From the NCBI GenBank assembly GCA_039679855.1, contig JBDKUE010000109.1:1-5151 (forward strand): DNA of 5,151 nucleotides, given 5' to 3'. Shown piece by piece: positions 1-5,151 of the stretch. A program made the translations under genes and the position numbers. Numbering within the stretch: the stretch's first letter is position 1; the number at the start of each line of letters is the position of its first letter. The notes beneath the pieces were generated by a model that saw only the letters and a list, made by a program, of their open reading frames with translations, was not told the DNA's origin and ran no database searches. The DNA comes from UBA5314 sp039679855 (GTDB lineage Bacteria; Bacillota; Syntrophomonadia; Syntrophomonadales; Syntrophomonadaceae).

Positions 1-78
1 TCCAACCAGGAAAATATGGATAATAAGGATTTGTTGACAGAGCCTGATATATCCAGGAAAATAAATAACAAAGTGTAG
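1..78 (+). CDS. 3' end of an unidentified upstream gene (partial)
   Basis: From base 1 one frame stays open for 25 codons and ends at a TAG at 76-78, while the other two forward frames hit stops within the first 40 bases. The encoded tail is hydrophilic and rich in Asn, Asp, Lys and Glu, as is common at a protein C-terminus, and carries no recognisable motif. In several Firmicutes the gene before alaS encodes a membrane permease of the AI-2E family, and this could be its cytoplasmic tail, but nothing in these residues proves that. The stretch is short enough that an open frame by chance is possible. Confidence 0.4.
   Translation, partial: SNQENMDNKDLLTEPDISRKINNKV
34..62 (+). promoter_or_regulatory. 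possible sigma-A promoter for the alaS operon
   Basis: A perfect TTGACA lies at 34-39. Seventeen bases further on is GAAAAT (57-62), which matches four of six TATAAT positions. Transcription would start near 69 and give a leader of about 35 bases before the alaS GTG. The perfect -35 and optimal spacing are attractive, but the -10 is poor and the -35 overlaps the apparent end of the upstream frame, so alaS may instead be read from further upstream. Confidence 0.3.
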
Positions 79-90
79 AATGCGGGAAAG

Positions 91-96
91 AGGAGG
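91..96 (+). promoter_or_regulatory. ribosome binding site deciding the alaS start
   Basis: A perfect AGGAGG at 91-96 lies seven bases before GTG at 104-106. It is inside the frame that would begin at the upstream ATG at 80, and no comparable purine-rich site precedes that ATG. This argues for initiation at GTG 104. Confidence 0.85.
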
Positions 97-103
97 CTTC
101 GTT

Positions 104-2740
104 GTGTGGACCAGCAGTAAGATCCGGAAGACCTTTTTAGACTACTTTGCTGAAAGAGGCCATACGGTGGTTGATAGTTCATCGTTAGTACCGGCTGAAG
201 ATCCGACCCTGTTGTTTACCAATGCCGGTATGAATCAATTTAAAGACATATTTCTCGGTTTGGAGAAGCGCAATTATGTACGCGCCACAACTTCACAGAA
301 ATGCGTCAGGGCCGGGGGAAAACACAATGACCTGGACACGGTCGGTCGTACTGCCCGCCACCATACCTTCTTTGAAATGCTGGGTAATTTCTCCTTTGGA
401 GATTATTTTAAAAGGGAAGCCATCGATTACGCATGGGATCTTTTAACCCGGGAGATCGGCATACCTAAAGAATACCTGTGGATTACCATATATAAAGACG
501 ATGATGAAGCCAACCAGCTGTGGCAGGAAGTTGCCGGGGTGCCAGCTGATCGCATTGTTCGTCTGGGCGAAAAGGACAACTTCTGGTCCATGGGGGACAC
601 CGGCCCCTGCGGCCCCTGCAGTGAAATCCACTACGACCGGGGTGAAGCCTTTGCCTGCGGTCCGAACTGCGGTCTGGGGAGTTGCGACTGCGACCGCTAC
701 CTGGAGATATGGAACCTGGTGTTTATGCAGTATAACCGCGATGAGAGCGGCAATATGACCCCGCTGCCCAGACCCAGCATTGACACCGGCGCGGGTCTGG
801 AAAGACTTACTTCCATCCTGCAGAATGTTCCAAGTAATTTTGATACCGATCTGTTTAAACCGATCCTGGCTTTTGTTGAAGAAATTACCGGGAAAACCTA
901 TGATCCCGGTGAAGCAGGCTTCCCCTTCCGGGTCATCGCCGATCACAGCCGGGCCTGCACTTTCCTGATAAGCGACGGGATTCTCCCCAGCAACGAGGGG
1001 CGGGGCTATGTTTTGCGCCGCATTCTGCGCCGGGCGGTCCGTTTTGGCCGGGTTTTGGGATTGGAGGAACCCTTCCTTTACCGCCATGTTGACGTGGTAG
1101 TAGAACTTATGAAAGAAGCCTATCCAGATCTGGAAAGCAAACGCGATTTCGTGAAGGAAGTTATCCGCCTGGAAGAAGAACGCTTCTTTACCACCCTCAA
1201 CGAGGGAATGAAAAAGGTCGACGAGATCATCCGCCAGACCAAAGGCCGGGGCGAAAAAGTAGTAGCCGCCCGGGATGCCTTTGTTTTATATGATACCTAT
1301 GGTTTTCCCCTTGACCTGACTGAGGATGCCGCCGAGGAAAAGGGCTTTCTGGTAGACAAAGACGGGTTTAACAAAATGATGGAAGAACAGCGGGAGCGGG
1401 CCCGGCAGGCCAACAAGATGGAGGCCGCTTTCGGCCAGGAGCTTCAGATAACGGAACTCTTACAAAATACACCGGTCACGGTTTTCACCGGTTACGATAA
1501 GACCAGAGATGAGTCCACCGTATTGGCAATAATCGATGACGGGGTGCTGGTGCCCAGTTCTACCGACCATCGTATCCTGGTGGTAACCAAAGAGACTCCC
1601 TTCTATGCGGAAAGCGGCGGACAGGTGGCTGACACCGGGCTCATTCGCAGTAAATCGGGACTTTTGACGGTGGATGATGTACGCAAGGCAGGCTCCTGGT
1701 TCCTTCACCTGGGGCGTTTGCAGGGGACCTTCAATCAGGGTGAACCGGTCAGCCTGGAAATTGACCTGGAAAAACGGCTGGATACCGCCCGGCACCATAC
1801 TGCCACTCATCTGCTGCACAAGGCGTTGAGGACGGTCCTGGGCGAACATGCCCAGCAGAAGGGTTCACTGGTTGATTCCCATCGTCTGCGTTTTGATTTT
1901 TCCCATCTGGCGGCATTAGAAGATGAAGAATTGTCTGCCATTGAAAATCAGGTCAACAACGCCATATGGAACCATATGGATGTCAAAACCAGCGTTACCG
2001 ATGTCAAACAGGCCCGCGAAATGGGAGCCATGGCTCTGTTTGGAGAAAAATACGGAGAACAAGTCAGAGTTGTCCAAGTAAGTGATTTCAGCCTGGAATT
2101 GTGCGGCGGCACCCATGTACAAAACACCGGACAGATAGGGTTGTTTAGGATTCTGAGCGAAGGCAGTGTCGGTTCGGGCTTGCGCCGTATTGAGGCCATT
2201 GCCGGGCGCCAGGCCTTTGCCTATTTGACCCAGGTGGAAGGCGAACTGAAGAACGCCGCTGCTCTTTTGAAGACGGTCCCGCAGGATGTAGGGTCCAGAC
2301 TGGAGGCTTTAAACCGGGCTTACCGGGAAAAGGAAAAAGAGTTGGAGGCATTGAAAGCCCAAATTTCCAGGGGATCAATTGAAGAATTACCCTCTAAAGC
2401 TCAGAACATCAATGGGGTGCCAGTTTTGATTGAAGCCCTGCCCAATCAGGATGCTGGCTCCCTGCGCGAGAACGCCGAGCATCTCAAGGACAAACTGGGG
2501 AAGTCGGTAGTTTTGCTGGCCTCGGAGAATCAGGGCAAAGTATTTTTTGTTTGTTTTGTGAATAAAGAACTGCTGCCGCGGGGCCTGCACGCCGGTGATA
2601 TCGTTGGAGCTGCGGCACGGGTTGCCGGAGGCGGAGGAGGAGGCCGGCCTGATATGGCTCAAGCGGGCGGCAAGGATCCTTCGAAAATACAGGAAGCCCT
2701 GGAAGCTGCCCGGGCCCTGGTCAATAAAAACTTGGCTTGA
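104..2740 (+). CDS. alaS: alanyl-tRNA synthetase (AlaRS)
   Basis: This cytoplasmic class II synthetase charges tRNA-Ala with alanine and hydrolyses Ser- and Gly-tRNA-Ala. From GTG 104 it is 878 residues, close to the usual bacterial length of about 875. The N-terminal catalytic domain carries the motif 2 region RATTSQKCVRAGGKHND from residue 60 (Arg69) and motif 3 GAGLER at 229-234. The editing domain has the zinc-binding HxxxH (His565, His569) and CGGTH (Cys667, His671), offset by one from what I recall of E. coli numbering. A Leu/Glu/Lys-rich likely coiled coil spans about 733-755. The C-terminal C-Ala (DHHA1) domain shows the hallmark six-glycine run at 842-847 followed by RPDMAQAGG. A cysteine-rich stretch (Cys169, 172, 185, 189, 194, 196) lies in the catalytic domain. 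An ATG at 80 would add eight residues but lacks a ribosome binding site. The frame is intact and it is the first gene of the apparent operon. Confidence 0.98.
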   Translation: MWTSSKIRKTFLDYFAERGHTVVDSSSLVPAEDPTLLFTNAGMNQFKDIFLGLEKRNYVRATTSQKCVRAGGKHNDLDTVGRTARHHTFFEMLGNFSFGDYFKREAIDYAWDLLTREIGIPKEYLWITIYKDDDEANQLWQEVAGVPADRIVRLGEKDNFWSMGDTGPCGPCSEIHYDRGEAFACGPNCGLGSCDCDRYLEIWNLVFMQYNRDESGNMTPLPRPSIDTGAGLERLTSILQNVPSNFDTDLFKPILAFVEEITGKTYDPGEAGFPFRVIADHSRACTFLISDGILPSNEGRGYVLRRILRRAVRFGRVLGLEEPFLYRHVDVVVELMKEAYPDLESKRDFVKEVIRLEEERFFTTLNEGMKKVDEIIRQTKGRGEKVVAARDAFVLYDTYGFPLDLTEDAAEEKGFLVDKDGFNKMMEEQRERARQANKMEAAFGQELQITELLQNTPVTVFTGYDKTRDESTVLAIIDDGVLVPSSTDHRILVVTKETPFYAESGGQVADTGLIRSKSGLLTVDDVRKAGSWFLHLGRLQGTFNQGEPVSLEIDLEKRLDTARHHTATHLLHKALRTVLGEHAQQKGSLVDSHRLRFDFSHLAALEDEELSAIENQVNNAIWNHMDVKTSVTDVKQAREMGAMALFGEKYGEQVRVVQVSDFSLELCGGTHVQNTGQIGLFRILSEGSVGSGLRRIEAIAGRQAFAYLTQVEGELKNAAALLKTVPQDVGSRLEALNRAYREKEKELEALKAQISRGSIEELPSKAQNINGVPVLIEALPNQDAGSLRENAEHLKDKLGKSVVLLASENQGKVFFVCFVNKELLPRGLHAGDIVGAAARVAGGGGGGRPDMAQAGGKDPSKIQEALEAARALVNKNLA

Positions 2741-2779
2741 CTAAGGAATTGAAGGAACTAATGGTGTAATATGGAATCG

Positions 2780-2785
2780 GGGAGG
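2780..2785 (+). promoter_or_regulatory. ribosome binding site of ireB
   Basis: GGGAGG at 2780-2785 is followed after eight bases by ATG 2794. An in-frame GTG at 2785 overlaps this site and therefore cannot be the start, which settles the start at the ATG. Confidence 0.8.
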
Positions 2786-2793
2786 TGCGGTTT

Positions 2794-3048
2794 ATGTCTC
2801 ACGATGGAGAACACACTGTTCAATTTAATCTGGAGAAAGATGGTGAAAACCGGGTTCGCAGCATACTGCAAACCGTATACTCGGCTCTTGAGGAAAAGGG
2901 CTACAATCCGATCAACCAGTTGACTGGTTATATGATATCAGGTGATCCGGCCTATATAACCAGCCATAATGAAGCCCGCAATCTCATCTGCAAAGTGGAT
3001 AGAGACGAGATATTAGAAATTTTGATCAAGCACTACCTGCAAAAATAA
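2794..3048 (+). CDS. ireB: IreB family regulatory protein (UPF0297/DUF965)
   Basis: This is an 84-residue cytoplasmic protein, the normal size for the family. The core signature is clear: a TVYSALEEKGYNPINQLTGY segment, then SGDPAYITSHNEARN, and a C-terminal DEILEILIKHYL helix. In Enterococcus faecalis IreB is a small dimeric negative regulator of cephalosporin resistance and is phosphorylated on N-terminal threonines by the PASTA kinase IreK; the Bacillus homologue is YrzL. Here the N-terminal tail has one threonine, Thr8, just before VQF, in the place of one of those sites. No kinase or phosphatase gene is in the window. It lies 53 bases after alaS and 33 before ruvX, the standard Firmicutes order. 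The family call is firm; the regulatory role in this organism is inferred. Confidence 0.95.
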   Translation: MSHDGEHTVQFNLEKDGENRVRSILQTVYSALEEKGYNPINQLTGYMISGDPAYITSHNEARNLICKVDRDEILEILIKHYLQK

Positions 3049-3081
3049 ACAGGCGAAGTTATACCGTCAAGGAGCCGGATA

Positions 3082-3525
3082 ATGAGACTGATGGGTCTGG
3101 ATGTAGGCGATCGCCGTATCGGCATAGCGTTGAGCGATCCGCTGGGCTTTACTGCCCAGGGGCACTCGACCCTGGAAAGAAAGAGCAACGACAAGGTGTT
3201 TGAGACAATCGGCCGGGTTTGCGACGAATATGAAGTAGGGACCATCGTAGTCGGTTTGCCCTTGAATATGAATGGCAGCATCGGCCCCCGGGCTGAGCTG
3301 GTTCAGGAATGGTCCGAACAGCTGGGTGCGCGTTTAGGCCGGGAAATCGTCTTCTGGGATGAACGGCTGACCACCGTCAGTGCCCAGAGGACATTGTTGG
3401 AGGCTGATTTGTCGCGCAAGAAACGCAAAGGGCTGGTCGACAAGATAGCGGCAGTATATATTCTACAGGGCTTTTTGGATAGACAAAGTCAGAATAAAAC
3501 GGTATTTGACAAGTCCCCGGGCTAA
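3082..3525 (+). CDS. ruvX: RuvX/YqgF-type nuclease (putative pre-16S rRNA nuclease / Holliday junction resolvase)
   Basis: This is a 147-residue cytoplasmic protein with an RNase H-like fold, slightly longer than the roughly 138 residues typical of the family because of a polar C-terminal tail. Visible signatures are GLDVGDRRIGIALSDPLG at 5-22 with acidic Asp7, the IVVGLPLNMNGS strand and loop at 55-66, WDERLTT at 92-98 with Asp93 and Glu94, and the KKRKGLVDKIAA segment with Asp120. Asp7, Glu94 or Asp93, and Asp120 are the likely metal-binding catalytic set. E. coli YqgF acts in 5' maturation of pre-16S rRNA, and Mycobacterium RuvX resolves Holliday junctions; which role dominates here cannot be read from sequence. 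The ATG at 3082 is preceded by AAGGAG at 3069-3074 with a seven-base gap. Bacillus name: yrrK. Confidence 0.96.
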   Translation: MRLMGLDVGDRRIGIALSDPLGFTAQGHSTLERKSNDKVFETIGRVCDEYEVGTIVVGLPLNMNGSIGPRAELVQEWSEQLGARLGREIVFWDERLTTVSAQRTLLEADLSRKKRKGLVDKIAAVYILQGFLDRQSQNKTVFDKSPG

Positions 3526-3546
3526 TATTAGAATGGTAGTGTTTAG

Positions 3547-3556
3547 AAAGAGGTGA
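3547..3556 (+). promoter_or_regulatory. ribosome binding site of the DUF1292 gene
   Basis: AAAGAGGTGA at 3547-3556 is nearly the full anti-16S complement, and its GAGG core lies eight bases before GTG 3562. An earlier in-frame GTG at 3553 falls inside this site, so the start is placed at 3562. Confidence 0.75.
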
Positions 3557-3561
3557 AAAGC

Positions 3562-3861
3562 GTGAGTAATGAAGAGATATTCGATGATGAACTGCCGATA
3601 ATGGTCCTGGTGGACGAGGAGGGAGCCGAACACCACTTCGAACTCCTGGCCGAGCTGGAAATCGAAGAAAGCACCTACAAAGTGCTGCTTCCATTACTGG
3701 AAGAGGGAGTAGAGATCGAAGAAGAAGAGGTTGAGATATTTTTCTTCAAGGTTATGTTTGATGAAGAAGGCAATGAGTTCCTGGCCGATATTGAAGATGA
3801 TGAAGAGTGGGAAATGGTTGCCGATGCCTGGAAGGAACTGGAGGAAACCGGCGACTTTTAA
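3562..3861 (+). CDS. DUF1292 domain protein (YrzB-like), highly acidic, function unknown
   Basis: This is a 99-residue soluble protein with a GTG start. Its N-terminal half reads as alternating strands (MVLVDEEGAEHHFELLAELE), followed by YKVLLPLL, an acidic run of Glu, then EIFFFKVMFDEEGNEFLADI. It ends with DDEEWEMVADAWKEL, the IxDDEEW-type ending that marks the DUF1292/YrzB family. By count 38 of 99 residues are Asp or Glu, against three Lys and no Arg, so the predicted pI is very low. There is no signal peptide or membrane segment. It is the last gene before a terminator and is regularly found next to ruvX in Firmicutes. Its function is unknown. High acidity could suit binding to cations or to a basic partner such as a ribosomal protein, but that is speculation. 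Confidence 0.9.
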   Translation: MSNEEIFDDELPIMVLVDEEGAEHHFELLAELEIEESTYKVLLPLLEEGVEIEEEEVEIFFFKVMFDEEGNEFLADIEDDEEWEMVADAWKELEETGDF

Positions 3862-3890
3862 AGAACCTTTATAACCGGTGACAGCTATTA

Positions 3891-3941
3891 TTGGGGGCTT
3901 ACCTTTGCTACGGCAAAAGGGTATTGTCCCTAATTTATTTT
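3891..3941 (+). terminator. intrinsic terminator of the alaS-ireB-ruvX-DUF1292 operon
   Basis: Bases 3891-3898 (TTGGGGGC) pair with 3926-3933 (GTCCCTAA) through eight pairs, two of them G-U. The inner arm 3900-3908 (TACCTTTGC) pairs with 3913-3923, with single-base bulges at 3915 and 3919. The loop is TACG closed by C-G, a very stable UNCG tetraloop. A T-rich tail, TTTATTTT at 3934-3941, follows the stem base directly. It starts 29 bases after the DUF1292 stop. The bulges and the A in the tail make it less than ideal, but position and design fit a rho-independent terminator. Confidence 0.75.
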
Positions 3942-3974
3942 AGTAGTGAATTAAACCGTTAGGGTATTAATCAA

Positions 3975-4003
3975 ACATAATCCCCAGTATACATACATAC
4001 ATA
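3975..4003 (+). promoter_or_regulatory. speculative sigma-E-like (sporulation) promoter
   Basis: ACATAAT (3975-3981) resembles the B. subtilis sigma-E -35 (KMATATT, five of seven). CATACATA (3996-4003) matches seven of eight positions of the -10 (CATACAHT), with a 14-base spacer that fits the known range. The -10 match arises inside an ATAC repeat, which could produce it by chance, so confidence is low. Confidence 0.2.
3989..4003. repeat. short ATAC tetranucleotide tandem repeat
   Basis: There are three full ATAC units plus ATA. It is too few copies to call a phase-variable tract, but it lies upstream of the VanW gene, where copy-number change would alter promoter spacing. Confidence 0.6.
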
Positions 4004-4016
4004 GGTATTTAATAAA

Positions 4017-4047
4017 TGTACATGTTTAAAGTCTAATGATATATAAT
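4017..4047 (+). promoter_or_regulatory. candidate sigma-A promoter of the VanW gene
   Basis: A perfect TATAAT at 4042-4047 would start transcription near 4054 and give a leader of about 37 bases. The best -35 is TGTACA (4017-4022, four of six), but at a long 19-base spacing; no good -35 exists at 17. The -10 sits in a run of A and T where such boxes arise easily, so the call rests mainly on position after a terminator and before a gene. Confidence 0.45.
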
Positions 4048-4078
4048 ATATGGAGATTCGGTAGAATTTGAGGTTTTT

Positions 4079-4084
4079 GGGGGT
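4079..4084 (+). promoter_or_regulatory. ribosome binding site deciding the TTG start of the VanW gene
   Basis: GGGGGT at 4079-4084 differs by one base from GGAGGT and lies six bases before TTG 4091. No ATG or GTG start exists in frame between the upstream stop (TGA at 4037-4039) and this TTG. Confidence 0.65.
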
Positions 4085-4090
4085 AAAGAT

Positions 4091-5151
4091 TTGAACCGCG
4101 ATTCCTTGAAGTTATGGATTCCTGTTGCCATCCTGGCTGGATTACTTATTGCGGCAGGCGCATCGGTCTTGCAGTGGTTTTATTCTTCGGAGCGATTTCT
4201 CCCCGGGGTCGAGATAGCCGGAGTTAAGGTGGAGGGCCTGACCCGCCAGGAGGCTGCTGCCCAGCTTCAAAAAAAAGCCGATGGTTTTGAAAAAACCAAG
4301 GTGCATTTCTTTAAAGACGATTTCAGCTATAATACATACCTGTCACGTCTTTGTGTCGCTCCCGATGTTTCAAAAATAGTTGAGGATGCCTGGGCAGCCG
4401 AACAAAAGAGAGGCTTCTTTTCTAAACTATCCAATCTCGGCGGCTCCACACCGGTTGTCTATAAGCCTGCCCTGCAGTACCAGGAACCGATAATTAAAAG
4501 CATGGTTGATGAATGGAATAGCCAGTTGGGCAATACCAGTCAAGATGCGCGTATTGAGATTGACGCCAATAAAGGCATGACGATAATCCCGGAAAAGCCG
4601 GGAAGGGGAGTAAGGGCGGACCGAATTGTTAGAGAATTGCCCCAGCAGTGGGCGGATTTTTCTTCGGAAATAGATATTACACTGCCCATCGAAGAAACCG
4701 AACCCAACATCAAAGCCAGCGACCTTCAGGGTATGGGTGAGTTGTCCACCTACACCACCCAGTTCAAAACCTATGAGGTCAACCGGTCCAGCAACCTGCG
4801 GCTGGCCGCTGCATCGATAAACGGCCAGATGGTAGCTCCAGGCGCGGTGTTTTCTTTTAATGATACAGTAGGTGAGCGAACCGTAAAAAGTGGATACAGC
4901 GAAGCCTTTGTAATAGTCGGCGGTAAGTTTGAACCCGGACTGGGTGGCGGCGTGTGCCAGGTGTCTTCCACCCTTTACAATTCCATCTTGTTGGCCGGAA
5001 TGGAAATCGTGGAACGCCATAACCATAACCTGGCTATCACCTATGTGCCGATGGGATTAGATGCCACCGTGTCCTATGGAATTCAGGATTTCCAGTTTAA
5101 AAATAATACCACATCGCCAATCTATTTAAGGGCAGTCACCAATGGCGGTGA
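4091..5151 (+). CDS. VanW family cell-wall protein, membrane anchored (3' truncated by window end)
   Basis: The frame opens at TTG 4091 and runs for 353 codons to the window edge without a stop. Residues 8-31 form one hydrophobic segment preceded by Arg3 and Lys7, so this is probably a signal anchor with the rest outside the cell. LPGVEIAGVKVEGLTRQEAA from residue 37 is the typical opening of the putative peptidoglycan-binding domain PF12229 (YoaR-like). From about residue 218 the VanW domain (PF04294) is evident: FSFNDTVGERT, SGYSEAFVIVGGKFEPGLGG, GGVCQVSSTLYN with Cys289, then ERHNHNL with His310 and His312, and YVPMGLDATVSYG. VanW was named for an accessory gene of vanB-type vancomycin clusters, but most homologues, including this one, lie outside resistance loci. 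No vanHAX-type genes are seen, so resistance should not be inferred. Biochemical function is not established. Further C-terminal domains, for example G5, may lie beyond the window. A second TTG at 4106 is a less likely start. Confidence 0.93.
   Translation, partial: MNRDSLKLWIPVAILAGLLIAAGASVLQWFYSSERFLPGVEIAGVKVEGLTRQEAAAQLQKKADGFEKTKVHFFKDDFSYNTYLSRLCVAPDVSKIVEDAWAAEQKRGFFSKLSNLGGSTPVVYKPALQYQEPIIKSMVDEWNSQLGNTSQDARIEIDANKGMTIIPEKPGRGVRADRIVRELPQQWADFSSEIDITLPIEETEPNIKASDLQGMGELSTYTTQFKTYEVNRSSNLRLAAASINGQMVAPGAVFSFNDTVGERTVKSGYSEAFVIVGGKFEPGLGGGVCQVSSTLYNSILLAGMEIVERHNHNLAITYVPMGLDATVSYGIQDFQFKNNTTSPIYLRAVTNGG

Larger units (their letters stand above)
3942..4090 (+). other. AT-rich regulatory intergenic region before the VanW gene
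   Basis: No gene is visible here. The composition is clearly more AT-rich than the flanking genes. It contains an ATAC microsatellite (3989-4003), an imperfect direct repeat (GGTATTAATCAAA at 3963-3975 and GGTATTTAATAAA at 4004-4016, 41 bases apart), the palindrome ATGTACAT (4016-4023), and a TATAAT box at 4042-4047. It is best read as the promoter region of the downstream VanW gene, separate from the preceding operon. Confidence 0.6.

Noticed and set aside
443..1087. A 214-codon open frame on the minus strand inside alaS
   Set aside because: It lies wholly opposite a strongly conserved AlaRS catalytic region, has no ribosome binding site of note, and its product resembles no family I know; it is a shadow of alaS codon bias.
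2741..2793. A possible internal promoter before ireB (TTGAAG 2749-2754 and TAATAT 2767-2772)
   Set aside because: The spacer is only 12 bases and both boxes are partial, so a sigma-A promoter is not supported; operon transcription from alaS is simpler.
3846..3882. Near-identical ten-base direct repeat (AACCGGCGAC and AACCGGTGAC) around the end of the DUF1292 gene
   Set aside because: The first copy lies in coding sequence, there are only two copies with one mismatch, and no mobile element or array is associated; probably chance.
4427..5026. A 199-codon open frame on the minus strand opposite the VanW gene
   Set aside because: The + strand encodes recognisable PF12229 and VanW motifs throughout this stretch; the minus-strand product has no recognisable motif.
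4091..5151. VanW as evidence of a vancomycin resistance cluster
   Set aside because: No vanH, ligase, vanX, vanY or vanR/S-type gene is seen, and VanW-domain proteins are common in Clostridia without resistance.
1..5151. CRISPR array, tRNA or rRNA gene, insertion sequence or prophage attachment site
   Set aside because: I saw no spaced repeat array, tRNA-like cloverleaf, rRNA sequence, transposase frame or terminal inverted repeats on either strand.

Overview
This window looks like a conserved core-genome segment of an endospore-lineage Firmicute, most likely a Clostridia member of moderate GC. Three things support this: the gene order alaS - ireB (UPF0297) - ruvX - DUF1292, which is a Firmicutes signature; strong AGGAGG-type ribosome binding sites combined with GTG and TTG starts; and a clostridial-style cysteine-rich insert in the alanyl-tRNA synthetase. 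The exact family (for example a Peptococcaceae or Syntrophomonadaceae relative) is inference. All recognisable genes lie on the + strand.

Layout: positions 1-78 are open in one frame and probably hold the last 25 codons of an upstream gene. A possible sigma-A promoter overlaps this tail. alaS follows (104-2740, GTG start), and after 53 bases comes ireB (2794-3048). After 33 bases comes ruvX (3082-3525), and after 36 bases an extremely acidic DUF1292 protein (3562-3861). The short gaps, shared strand and lack of internal terminators suggest one transcript. It ends at a long hairpin with a UACG tetraloop and a T-rich tail (3891-3941). An AT-rich regulatory stretch (3942-4090) follows, with a TATAAT box, a short ATAC microsatellite and a sequence resembling a sporulation sigma-E promoter. 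It leads into a TTG-started, membrane-anchored VanW-family cell-wall protein (4091 to the window end, truncated at the edge).

How they fit: alaS charges tRNA-Ala and edits mischarged tRNA. RuvX is a YqgF-type nuclease linked to 16S rRNA maturation or Holliday junctions. IreB is a small regulator that, in enterococci, acts downstream of a PASTA-type Ser/Thr kinase in envelope stress. The DUF1292 protein has no known function. The VanW protein appears to be a separate transcription unit with an extracytoplasmic role.

I see no sign of a new mobile, defence or biosynthetic system here. The points worth a second look are start-site corrections, the AlaRS cysteine cluster, the terminator, the VanW regulatory leader, and the likely functional residues of IreB and VanW.
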